In this document: positions 10,301 through 20,496 of the stretch, piece by piece
How positions within the stretch are numbered: position 1 is the first letter of the stretch
Layout: the number at the start of each line of letters is the position of its first letter
Source of the DNA: Endothia cerciana
Lineage: Eukaryota; Ascomycota; Sordariomycetes; Diaporthales; Cryphonectriaceae
Assembly (NCBI GenBank): GCA_026119935.1
Contig: JALRMH010000005.1
Coordinates: forward strand, 1,116,001-1,180,000
DNA: 64,000 nt
Direction: 5' to 3'
Made by a program: the position numbers and the translations under genes
The notes under the pieces: model-generated
Told to the model about the DNA's origin: nothing
Databases searched by the model: none
What the model saw: only the letters and a program-made list of their open reading frames with translations

Positions 10301-12553
10301 TGCATCATCGATGGTCGGTGACAATGCGGCGAACATCCGATAGAGTGCCGTCATACACATTGTCATGGTGTAGACAAATAGTAGGTATATCCAGAACTTG
10401 GAGGCAACGACATCCAGACTAGTCATGAAGTACATGACCACACAGAAGACGGCGACTTGGACGAAGACGACTGGGAAATCCATGACGACGCGGGCGACAC
10501 TCACAGCGCTCGGTCGATAAAAGGCATACTCGCGGTGTCTGGCCACGACCGCACGACCACTGACCGCCTTCATCAACTCGCTCAGCTGCAGCCAGCCGAG
10601 AAAGAGGACGGAGAAAAATAGGGCTCCTCCTCGAGTGAAGGCGCCATCAGTGTTAAGAGGCTCGCCATAGAATAGGGAGCCCACAATGAGAGCGTTGCAG
10701 ATGATTCTAGGCCGGTTAGCGGGTTGCACTGGCCAGAAAGAGAGGATAGGAGAGCATGTGGGACGGCACATACGTGGATGCTTTAGTGTACAGGGTCTTC
10801 TTGTCTCCAAGGAGCAGCCAGAACTCTCTTTTGGCACACGCCTGGACTTGTCGGACGAAACTGACAGTATAGGGAGACTTCCTTTGCACTGTCTTGGACT
10901 TGCCCTCTCGGACCGTCGATTCAAACTCTTTCGCATCCCTATGTTCCGTCTCTCTCAGGTGATTCTCGTATGACTCGATATTCTCATTGACACGGGTGTA
11001 GAAGCTTGAACTTCGGTACGCCTGCTCCAGTTCCTGGGGCGTCTTCGGGGTGCTGGCTTCACAGCCCGGTCTGAATTTTCGCTCGTTCGGATCGGTTACC
11101 GCAGTCAAGAAGTCGGCGGTTGTCTGACGTTCGGGAGCCTCAAAGCCAAGGTCGATCTACTCGATGTTAAAAACTGATTACAGAGCTCGACATGCGTTGT
11201 TCTGGGATCTTTTCAAGAAGCCAGACAGGCCTTACTTAGTATGAAGAAGAAAGGAAGACTTACGAAGTATTGGCGAGCCTCGTTGGCTGGTCCTTGGTAG
11301 ATGCAACGTCCAGCGTCGATGACCAAAACTTTATCCATCAATTCGAATATGCCCTCACCGGCCTGGTATAAGGTCACCAGGGTCGTTCGGTCACTGATAT
11401 CCGTCATGATCCGCAGAGACTTGGCATAGTCAAGGGCTGTGGAAGCATCGAGCCCACGCGTCGAGTTGTCCCAACATATGACAGTGGCCTTTGACGCGAG
11501 TGTCTCCGCGATCGAGACGCGTTTCCTCTCCCCCCCAGATACGCCTCGAGTGTACTCATCACCCACCAGGGTATATTTGGTGTGAGAAATTCCGAACATT
11601 TTCATGAGCGCCTGTGCGATTATGGGGATATTCTGGGTCGCCTTCTTCTTGGTCTTTGTCGTCAACGCAAAGATGAATGTCTGCCAAACATTGAGATTCG
11701 CAAAATGCACATCGTCCTCCGGATTGTAGTTGACCTCACCACGATACATTGTCTTCTGCTTCTCGGCCGGGATACCACCGTATGTTAGGTCTCCCTTTAC
11801 TGAGGCATACGCCTCCCGGTCATTGGCGATCACCTTCAGGAAAGTTGAGCAGCCCGAACCTGGACGGCCAAGGACCAGCATCATCTCTCCATCACGGACG
11901 ATGCCGCTGAAGTCGTGAATCAGAGTGCGTCGTTTCCCACCGTCGAACCTGAGGAATGGTAGAAACCTCGACAGCAAACGGTGGAGATCCGGACCGAAGG
12001 TTCCCAGGATTGCGTCCGGCAACGTCTTCACGAATTGGACAGTCTCTCCCACTCCCTCGACTGTGAGATTCTTGAAGACGACACCGACCCTTTTAGCAGA
12101 CCTTCCCTCCTTGCGCTTCTCGAAATGACCTTCACGGATGAATTGGTCGAGCTCGAAGTCATCGTCGCCCTTCTCGTCCAGAATCTCCGTGTTTCCGGCC
12201 TGTGACTCGACATCGTTCATCGTGGCATGTGAGGCAGCTCTATGAGCCGCCCTTGCCGTGGCGGATCGGCTCGTCTCTCGGCTCAGTGGTCTCGCATCTC
12301 TAGTTCTCGGGAGGCTTGAGAGTTCCCTCTGCAGCTCCGCAAACTCTCTCATTGCGACACGCTCATCAGGCAGGCCAGCATCTCGCTCGCCCCAGGTGCC
12401 TGACTGTTCAGGAGATTCAGCCATTTCATCGCCGCCCGCAGCATGTGAACCAGGCGGCTCGTTTGCGCCCGGGTCGGGGTCGCTATGCCATTGATTCCTT
12501 TGATGACTGTCCGTTCGCGCGAGTTTCGCATCGTCTACTGTAGCGGCCCACAT
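7375..12553 (-). CDS. Full-size PDR-type ABC-G multidrug transporter
   Basis: Five exons: 12553-11264, 11156-10774, 10706-9068, 8783-8212 and 8152-7375, giving about 1,553 residues, normal for the PDR family. The order is NBD1-TMD1-NBD2-TMD2. NBD1 has the fungal PDR-type Walker A GRPGSGCST near residue 230, signature VSGGERKR and the altered Walker B CWDNSTRGLD. NBD2 has GASGAGKTT near residue 935, the degenerate signature LGVEQRKRLT and Walker B LFLDEPTSGLD. This asymmetry is typical of fungal PDR pumps. EFDMILALNPGGNTFYFGPVGENG-type sequence follows the H-loop HQPSSE. Both TMDs have hydrophobic segments, and TMD2 has a Cys-containing external loop before the last one. Such plasma-membrane pumps export drugs, plant antimicrobials or self-made metabolites; the substrate cannot be told. 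The 284-bp fourth intron is unusually long for this window. The ATG choice is the longest frame and is not certain. Confidence 0.92.
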
Positions 12554-14939
12554 GGCGGGCAGCTGCTCCGAATGCTTTGCTGTGCGAACAGAAATTGTAC
12601 CAACGTCAAGTGAGTAGCTTCTATATATGCTCGATAAGAGTCAAGACGAAGTGCCAAAGCAGAACGGGATACTGAGTCACGGCGGTGAGATACGGTCAGA
12701 CTTGGCGGCTTGGAAATCAAACATCAAAGGGCGGTGACGACCAACCTTAGAACTAGCCGTGCTGCCAGATTTTACGCGAAGTTATCGGATTTAGGAGAAA
12801 ACAACATCTTCGGGATGGGACTCCAGGGGATCGACATCTACGTCTTGCGAAGCTAATGGGTGGGTAAGGCTACAGGGCGCGGGCGGCAACCCAGACGATG
12901 GAAGTGAAGCGTGCTAGCGCCTAGCCACTATTGCAGACGATTCGCACGGAATTGTCAGCATGTGAAAATGGTTTGATTTCTAATCTCTCACTAGTGGACC
13001 GCCAACCGAAACTGGGAGCTTAGAGGCTACCTGTACCTCCATTGAAGACGCCGATGAGTAAGAGCCCGTCGACAACAGAACCACTAGCTACCTTGCGCGA
13101 TAACTTGCACACGCATGCTGCACACCCCCACCGCAGCGCATCCGGCCAGCAAATAAAGTTTCAAGGCACCTGGTACCAGGAGCTGCCAATCAGCTGGCCA
13201 AAGCGGTGATACCGGACGTCCCTGGTGAAAACCGGGCGAGGCCGGGAGAGAGATGGACTTAACGCCTAAATATCCGAAACACTCTTCGCTGGAGAGAACC
13301 AAGCAGATCCCCGGAACAAGGACTGATAAGTTGGTCTTCGGGATAGACCGAGAATTTTCACGCTGTGCGATAAGCTCTTATCAAGGAAATCTGTCACATA
13401 TCCCATGCGATGGGAGAGCCTCATCGTTTCCGGCTCTTACATGTTGGTGTGTTCCCTAGCGATCGGGTAGATAGATGCTCACTGTCTCAGAAGATGTTCT
13501 TACTGAAAAGGCCCTGATTGTAATTATCCCAATATTTCAGAGGATCTCAAGGCCACCATACCGCTCCACAAACGGTTTCCCCAGCCCCGTATTGCAAGTC
13601 TCGTCAGGGTCTGTTATTAGCTCTCCTACAGAAGAGTAATTCCTGTTGAAAGCAGATCGGACTAGACCACGACCACGAATCGTCGGAAACTTCATTTACC
13701 TTTGTAAACACACTTTGCGCCAGGAGGGGAAGGTGAAGAACAATAGTAACAGCTATTGACTTCCACATCTCTCTCTCAACTAAGGACAGATCAAGGGGAT
13801 ATCGAAACAGATCTGTGGCGCCATCTGAAGTGAAGTTACTGTGAGCCCACTCTGAATATACGGACTCGCTATGCCTTCCGAAGCAGGTTAACAATCTCTA
13901 TGGGCAACACCAAATGGAGATTGAGCCTTTACGTGTTGGGCGGGCATACTTTGATATGTAAGAAAGCAGTATTAGTATTATTCAGCAACGAAATGCATGA
14001 GGTCCACCTGGCTACCTTGTCTCCACAGGTGGAGAAGTCCAGCCCTCATGCAAGGCTATGAGATTTGCGATAGGTGAAGGCAGGACAATAGGGCTAGCAA
14101 CATGCCCACCATGAAGAGACAGGCATCCATGTGAAGTAAAACTATTTTAATCTTTCACAAGTGTCCACCTTCTTGTGTGTCCTTGCCATACAGTCCTACT
14201 GCCAGAATTATCAAGTGGTGTGTCTCCACGAGGATGTAACTACTGGAAACCGATAACTTTGCAGTGGTATCGTGCAGTCAGGGATTGCGACTTGTACCAA
14301 ATGATCCTGGCACATGGTACCCACAGAGTGGCAGTTATGGCAAACATCTTGACCCATGATATTTCAAGCACAGGCCGATTGCTAATAAAGCTTTGGCCCC
14401 GGCGAGTTCCGGCTGGGCTGCACAGGGATAGTCAAAAGCAAGCTGGCCCCTAATTAATAATCCAATCCGGAGAGAGATCATGAAGGCTTCAGCTGGACAA
14501 TGAGCATGTTATCTCGTATCAATTGTCACACATATGCGGCATGATTTCAGAAGACCGTCCACGTTCTTGAAAACTGGAGTGTCCCGTCATCGACCTGTCG
14601 TATTGGTAGGTATGCAACGCGGGCGGCCTGCATGATGTGACTCTGTTCCCATTCCCCTGCTTGAGCCTCACCCAAAGCTTTACCCAACAAACCCCCCGAC
14701 TTTCTGTCCAAGCTCCGGTACGCCACCCACTTGATCGAAAAGAAGAACATCATTATAAGAGAGTACTGTGACTGATCTCATGCTTGTTCGGAGGGGCAAT
14801 GATCCGCGCAGTGAGTGGGATCTCGTAGGGATTAGAGAAGTACATAGGGAACCCGCAGACGTGTTGACAACCAACCAAAACGCAGACGCGTTAAGTTTGA
14901 TTCATGTTGAGGAACCGCGTTCGCCCGCGAAACCAATAT
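12554..14939. other. Gene-poor spacer upstream of the ABC transporter
   Basis: The first few hundred bases are the presumed ABC promoter. The rest has no open frame with a convincing fungal codon pattern. A minus-strand reading at 14547-14753 (containing EWEQSHIMQAARVAYLPIRQ) is protein-like but unrecognised, and may be another relic beside the aldo/keto reductase fragment. Base composition is more AT-rich than in the housekeeping blocks. Confidence 0.35.
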
Positions 14940-15407
14940 TTACCCATCAGCAACGTCCTCTCTAGGTACCCCACTGCGTACACTCCATGTTTCCCCGATC
15001 AAGTTTCTGAATTGTGCCATGTATCCAGTCCAAGTCGCGCTACTTTCTGTGATAGCAACCCATTTCTTGAAACCAGCTAATCTGGCCAAGTCAGCCCTCA
15101 TCTGCTCGCCGAGTTGTGTCCCGCTCACAATCTTCATATATCTCTAGAGCCCAAGGATCAACGAGTATAACGCAATCTCCTTGCTTGTACCGGGTCCCAA
15201 GCTGGTTGCTACCTGTGCAACAAGTTCTGAGCCCAGTAGGCCCGGCTCATCCTTCAAGAACCAGAAGGCCTGCAAGCTGATATCTTTGGTACGACAGAAG
15301 TGACGCAAGGGTGTCTCATAGGCAGTCTTCGCCATGAAGCGATTCTGCACAAAGTAAGGCTTTACCTCGGCAGCGGTGTAGAGCCGCCGGAGAGTGGCGA
15401 GAGGCAT
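14940..15407 (-). pseudogene. Aldo/keto reductase fragment with an internal stop
   Basis: Reading the minus strand from 15407, the segment VKPYFVQNRFMAKTAYETP, then LRHFCRTKDISLQAFWFL, then a long helix ending IALYSLILGL, follows the C-terminal third of aldo/keto reductases (xPxxxQNRF, LRxFCxxxxIxxQxFWxL). A TAG at about 15138-15140 interrupts it. The same frame continues as MKIVSGTQLGEQMRADLARL, the usual end with the NADPH-site-like G-T motif. The first two-thirds of the family, including the catalytic Asp-Tyr-Lys-His positions, is absent upstream. It is therefore a 5'-truncated, nonsense-mutated copy. No function is expected. Confidence 0.65.
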
Positions 15408-15469
15408 TTAGAGACTCCAATAGCGCGAATTCGATATGTTACACTGTTCATTTTGAGGAATTCACACTT

Positions 15470-15735
15470 AATATTGTCCCTAACCACCGCCTACTTGAAC
15501 CTATCGACGAAGATGCCTCTGTGAAGATACTGATTGATCAGCTACCTGATCAGAAGACCCCAGATCTGGAGAATCAAGCACGAGAAGTATCACGTCAGTT
15601 AAGTCACTTGCCTTTAGCACTTAGCCAGACTGATGAGTAACTTATCGAGAGTAGTTGTGAACTTGAAAGCTTCCTGCAAACTTTGAGTATCCTCGCATTT
15701 TGGGACCCCGATGGTATGCTTCATCCTACGTACTA
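15470..15735 (+). pseudogene. Fragment resembling an NB-ARC/STAND ATPase region
   Basis: The plus-strand frame reads HRLLEPIDEDASVKIL, then NQAREVSRQLSHLPLALSQT. This looks like the end of an NB-ARC domain, where fungal STAND proteins have a helix plus a GLPLAL-type motif. A TAA at 15638 interrupts it, and the frame goes on as LIESSCELESFLQTLSIL and FWDPDGM, like the LSFLDPDGI stretch after NB-ARC. No P-loop or upstream half was found. The identification rests on short motifs, so it is tentative; the in-frame stop makes it a relic either way. Confidence 0.4.
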
Positions 15736-15840
15736 TGGTATCTTTGTACTGACGAGGATGACCAGGGTTCGCTCAAAAGATTCTGGAAGAAGCAGGAGCG
15801 AAACCGAAATTGACAGAGAAATTGAGGAATGTTGGACTAG

Positions 15841-16149
15841 GTCTATCCTGACGCGATCGGTGACGGGTGCAACATCTACTTCAACGAGAACCACAAGTGG
15901 TATTTCGTGCGGGACCAGATGCCTGACGAGGCCTTGATCCTCAAGCAGTTGGACTCTCAAGAGTTCGCATCCGGCTGTAAGTAGTGGTGATATGCTTGCG
16001 AAACCTCCTCTTAAGCTGCTTCGTCGGGTTGGTGACATGTTTATGGTCTAGACTGTGCGCATGCAGCGTTTCCGTGGAAGGAAGTCGAGTATGTTGTCGA
16101 TATTCGAGAGAGCATCGAAGTCCGCTGTGTACCATGGAAGCACGAATGA
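15841..16149 (+). pseudogene. 3' end of a CmcJ/AsaB-like (GA4-desaturase-type) oxidase gene
   Basis: Exon pieces 15841-15976 and 16052-16149 are joined by a clean 75-bp intron (GTAAGT to TAG). They encode VYPDAIGDGCNIYFNENHKW, YFVRDQMPDEALILKQLDSQ and, after the junction, CAHAAFPWKEVEY with the ending RESIEVRCVPWKHE before a TGA. The pattern NxxHKWYxxxxMxPDEALxxKxxDS, then H-x-A-F, then RESIEVR is the C-terminal signature of fungal CmcJ/AsaB-like proteins, which often sit in secondary-metabolite loci. A TAG lies directly upstream in frame at 15838, and no N-terminal half was found. I read it as a 5'-truncated relic whose last exons are still intact. Confidence 0.55.
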
Positions 16150-17001
16150 ATAAAATTCATTAGTGTTGTTACTGATGGTATAGAGGTGAATGAATTCTTC
16201 CCGAATTTCTCGAGTTGTGGTAGGGATTTCATACTATGAGCTTGTGGAATTGGGCCAGTTAGCTATTCGAGATACGATAAACTATGTCGAGTACGCAGAA
16301 TTTACTCGCCTGTTAGGTAGTTTTCAGTACGGCAGGACTGACCTCAGTTTAATCTCGCTGTCGATATATCATTGATCCTGTGACTGACGCCTGAGCCACC
16401 TCGTATTCTTTAACTTTTGCGACTAACCACTGGACTCCAAATGCTCCCTTGCTCTCCTGAAATGCATCTAACCACCTTGAAACGAATTAAATTTATCCTT
16501 GCAAGTCCGTCTCCTTGGTCCCTGTGTACTTGAAGAGTTCGATCGGGTCGAGGTTCCAGTAATTACTATGACCCACCACCATACAGGGGATCTGGGCGGC
16601 GATAAAGTTTCCATTTCGGGCGACGTTCGAAACGTTTGTCTCAAATTCCGGCCGTCTCTTCAGACTTATGTTGTGCCAAATTTCATCAACACTAACAAAA
16701 ACAAAACTTGATCAAGCACCATTCCTCAAACCCCATATTTCCTCACCCTCCTCTCCTCCCTCGCCACATATGCCCTCCCGGGCCTCCGCGGTGTCGTCTC
16801 GGTGACATAATACGCAGACGACGACCTCTTCCCCCATAGTCACACGAATGATGGCGGCTGCTGCTATGCCTGCTCGAGTGTCTCCACCAGGACTTCGACC
16901 TGGATGTTATAAACCATCCAACATGCAGGTCACGGAACAGGTTATCACTAGCAGGACAGCAGGACGCTGGAACCCAACGTTCTCACTCCGGGCATTTCTT
17001 A
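16150..17001. other. Debris region between relics and the LTR
   Basis: No intact gene. Two short protein-like readings stand out: minus strand 16490-16640 (containing FIAAQIPCMVVGHSNYWNLD and then PIELFKYTG) and plus strand about 16720-16800 (containing FLTLLSSLATYALPGLRGVV). Both are closed by stops and I do not recognise either. They fit the picture of decaying coding fragments. Confidence 0.35.
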
Positions 17002-17261
17002 TGTAAGGAACGGCTGAAGGATGATTACCTTAAGAAACAGCAGAAAGCTAGGAACCAATCAGAGGTGGATCATCAGGATCACTAGTGATCCAAGTGAGCC
17101 GGATCATCTAGGTCATCAGTGAGACAGGTGAGCCGGTCTGAAGAGCTGGATATATAAAGAACAGTTTTCCTACGGTCATTAGATAGTTTCCTTATATCTC
17201 TTCAGTCGTCAATCTAAGTTCTCAATATTCATATACTCAGAAGCCTCGCGGCTAATGAACA
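17002..17261 (+). mobile_element. Probable copia-like retrotransposon LTR (remnant)
   Basis: The stretch starts TGTAAGGAACGGCTGAAGGA and ends CTAATGAACA, so it has the 5'-TG...CA-3' ends of an LTR. It contains a TATATAAAG box near 17152 and a T/A-rich U3-R-like part. Shortly after the end, TGGTTCTCATCGGAGCC (17269-17285) resembles the primer-binding site placed just inside copia elements (TGGT-x-TCA-x-AGC). A second LTR-like start, TTGTTGGAACCTAG, occurs near 17369. No gag-pol frame follows, so at most this is a remnant. The call is by pattern only; no second copy exists in the window. Confidence 0.45.
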
Positions 17262-17514
17262 TTTGCATTGGTTCTCATCGGAGCCATACTCGTGTTTACG
17301 TATTGGAGCTAGAAGGTGAACCTTTGCTTCCGTCTCTGCTAACATAAGCCCTTTGGATACTTCTAGGTTTGTTGGAACCTAGCAGTGCTCATTACAAATA
17401 ATTAGTTTGAAGGAGGTTTAAAGCTTTTTTTAAAGACATTTCTTTTTCAAAAATTAAGACGAAGATTCTTATTGAACTTAATTATATATCATGGATACAC
17501 GTTCCCCTCCCTGA

Positions 17515-17966
17515 ATGCCACCATTGGCTAACGAAGCCTGCTCTAGGCAGAAATTGCGTGAAGCCCTGGAGGAAGCCGATCGGGCAGGGTGTGGGTACGT
17601 CAATAATGGTTTGTGGTCCCTCCTGAGACGAATTGCACACACAGCTCTAGGAAGGAGGCGATAGCAAGGACTCAACATCATCTTTATCAGGTTCTGAAAG
17701 ACAAGACGGGGGGCCCTGGCGAGGAGAAAGAATTGCTGCGAGAAGCTGAGGACTATAAGGAACAGGCTCATGCCTACCAACAGACTCTTGCAGACCAACT
17801 AACGGCTGAGCAACTTCAAGAAGACGACATTCGGATTTTTGATTGTGTCCTCGATATGGTCTGGGCGATCCAACCTTTCTGGCTCGCATCCGTTCCCCCT
17901 TGGCATCCAGATCACCGAATCGATACTCTCCTAAAGGATATCGTGAGTGGATTGAACGAGGCTTGA
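17515..17966 (+). CDS. Small coiled-coil-like gene model of unknown function
   Basis: Two segments, 17515-17588 and 17645-17966, are joined by a 56-bp GT-AG intron and encode about 131 residues. They read as a highly charged helix: RQKLREALEEADRAG, then SRKEAIARTQHHLYQVLKDK, then ELLREAEDYKEQAHAYQQTL. A less charged tail containing FWLASVPPWHPDHRIDTLL follows. The charge pattern continues across the junction, which supports the intron. No family was recognised. It lies just downstream of the LTR-like sequence inside a debris field, so it may be a fragment of a larger or element-borne gene. The 406 bp between it and the FAD oxidoreductase gene (17967-18372) shows no gene. Confidence 0.3.
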
Positions 17967-18372
17967 TAGGAAAGTAATGTGGGTAGTGCAGAATCAAAAT
18001 CCGAGATTCGCAGTACAATTCAAGATTTGAGATCCGGCAAAGTCAAAATACAAGACTCCCTAGAAAGTTAATGGACTTGAAGCAGGCTAAAGGGTGTCAT
18101 CCCTAAGATTCGGAAATGCCTAGGCATCAGTAGAGTCAGAGAAAGAATAATCAAACCTTGGAAGGCAGAACCTTAAAGCGAGTCGTTGGCGTGACTGAAT
18201 GGGGAGCCAGATGCTCGAGTGGTAGCGGAGTTCATCTGCCAGCTTCCATGAACTGTACGGTTAATAGGAAACGCAAGGGCTAGTAGACCGCTGGGTTGCG
18301 TACAGGCTAATTCTTTGTCAAAATTTATACCTAAGAACAGAGAGTCGCGTTCACCCAACTTGATACAAGAGC

Positions 18373-20020
18373 TCATGAGATGGGCATGTAATAACTGAAC
18401 TTCTCCTGCGGATCCCACTCCTTTTTCAGTGCCCTGAGCTTCTCCAGGCGCCACGGCTCGTAGCCATATACGCTCTCCAAGTCCTCTCCTCCGAACGCGT
18501 AATTGACATAAACGTTGAAGTCCTCGCCAGGTGCTTGGCCGTCGAATATAAGCTGACGCGCCTGTTCACCCCATGCGATAGCTGTGGCGTCCAGGCTCGG
18601 ATCATAGTCATACGCCATGACTTGGGACCAGATGAAGTTGTCTCCGCGGTGTGGATATGCGGTACTGTTAGGATCCACGGCTTGCATCCCTTGCAAGCTG
18701 TAGCTCTCAAAGACAACGCTCGTGCTCACAAGCCCGGGGTTGGCCAGCGTCATGTTCTTGTACAGCTCGTACATTTCCCGGTTCGTCGTCACATTGTACG
18801 TGGTGAGGTCGCACGAGAACTGCATGCGCTGCGTACCGTGGGCGCACAGCGCGCTAGCGACGCCTGTTCCTGAGACGTTGGCTATCTCATTGTACGGGAC
18901 CTCACCCTCCGTGGTAACGACGGGGCCGAACGCCTTGAATGGATCGATATAGGGCGCCGCTTCCGTGGAGTTGCCCGCGTAGTTGAAGGTCAGGGCGAGT
19001 ATCGGGTCTGTCGCATTGACAGTCGTGCTCCAGATATAGAACAGCAGCACGCCCCCTATCTCCTCGGGGAGCGTAGCTTCCGACTGCCGGTTCATCTCAT
19101 TGAAGATGTTCTCGAGCTGATCTTCGGTGAAATAGTACAGACCATAGAACCAGACGGGCGATGGTTGATCGTATATCTTGTAGTCAAAGCTTGTAACGAT
19201 GCCAAAATTGTGGCCAGCCTGTGAAGCGTCAGCGGTAGATCCACTGCAAATGCTGGATCCAGGAAACTAACGCCGCGGAGTGCCCAGAAGAGATCCGGAT
19301 ATGAATCATCGCTGACAGTGATCTGGGTACCGTTCCAGAGGACCACATCCAGGGAGATGATATTATCGACTATCAGCCCGAAGTAACCCTGGAGGCGACC
19401 GTGGCCGCCTCCCAGCCCAGCACCCATGTTGCCGACACATGCGCATGATCCCGTTGCTGCACGCTCCAGTCAGCTATGTTTCACCAGCCATGTTTCACCA
19501 GAACCGGGTGTCAACTCTCACCTGCAGCTTTCCCATACTCAGACAAGGTATCCACGACCTCCTCTATATACACACCTCCACCAAGGACAGCAGAGTTGCC
19601 ATCCTCGGCGACGGTGATGCTATTGAGCTGGGACAGCCAGATCTCGATGCCGTTCTGGACCTTGGAGAGGGTGTAAGGGCTCCCATGGCCCCGGTTCACC
19701 GCAAGAAACGGCAAGTCAACTGAGTTGGCATACTTGACCGTGGTAGCAACATCGTCTGCAGTAGCGACCTCGACCACTACCGAGATGTTGGGCTCGCCGT
19801 AAATGTTCCACCGGGATGTGGCATCACTAAACCCGTCGCTTCCCGGGAACCAGATGCTGGAGCCGTTGGACAGTTGCGGGCCCAGATCTAGCTGGATCTC
19901 ACTGGCTGTTGGGGCCCTAGGAGTGAACCCATGTTCAACCTTTCGTAGGACACGAGGTACAGCGGCTGCAGAACTTAATTGTTGGAGGCAGCACAAGGCT
20001 GCAAGCACTAAAGAGTACAT
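18373..20020 (-). CDS. Secreted FAD-dependent oxidoreductase (PCMH/BBE family)
   Basis: Three exons: 20020-19522, 19456-19272 and 19218-18373 (introns 65 and 53 bp), giving about 509 residues. I chose the ATG at 20020, not the upstream ATG-like start, because MYSLVLAALCCLQQLSSAAA is a clean signal peptide. The FAD-binding PCMH domain covers about residues 70-250, with VNRGHGSPYTL (His112, the usual 8-alpha-histidyl FAD site). GSCACVGNMGAGLGGGHGRL spans the first junction. The Cys in GSC (about 171) sits where bicovalent members have the 6-S-cysteinyl link. The C-terminal BBE motif reads VYVNYAFGGEDLESVYG, and several N-glycosylation sites are visible. Family members oxidise sugars, alkaloids or polyketide intermediates outside the cell; the substrate is unknown. 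Confidence 0.9.
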
Positions 20021-20466
20021 CTTGGCCGCGAAGTCAGATTGTGGAGCGGTGCCGGTCCTCCCAAACCACATCGGATGTGCCAAGGACGAATAACTTCAAT
20101 TTATATCTTTCATTTTATACCTGGCTGGAAGACATAAGCGTCGGTTCGGCCCCTCTGAAAGTCCGAACCCAGACAATCAGACCATTCAAGACAGTTAGCT
20201 GACCAAAGAGGCGCAAATGACTCTCGTCAGCAGGATTCTTCTTCAGGCAAATCCACCAGGCTGCCTCTTTGTACCTGCATTCTCACACGTGGGCGTGGCC
20301 GCAAGCGATATAGCACAGCATCATGCTATCGTCCCTGCGAGGTTTATGGGGCCTCAGAAGGAAGGACTAAGGTCTTAAATACTTCGAAAGGTCTAACAGA
20401 AGGAGCATTGACGTGGCAATAAAGGCCCTACGGGAGAAATAGGTTTTGAAACCACCGTAGCTGGTC

Positions 20467-20496
20467 GTTCTCGAGATTTCAGTTCTCGAGATTTCA
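20467..20496. repeat. Tandem 15-bp duplication
   Basis: The unit GTTCTCGAGATTTCA is present twice head to tail, followed by GTTC. It contains a palindromic CTCGAG core. It lies about 450 bp upstream of the FAD oxidoreductase start, where it could act as a duplicated binding site, though that is only a guess. Confidence 0.8.

Noticed and set aside
12554..18372. RIP-mutated transposon as the explanation for the whole gene-poor stretch
   Set aside because: Several fragments still translate well and one intron is perfect, which does not fit heavy C-to-T mutation; a computed RIP index would be needed to reopen this.
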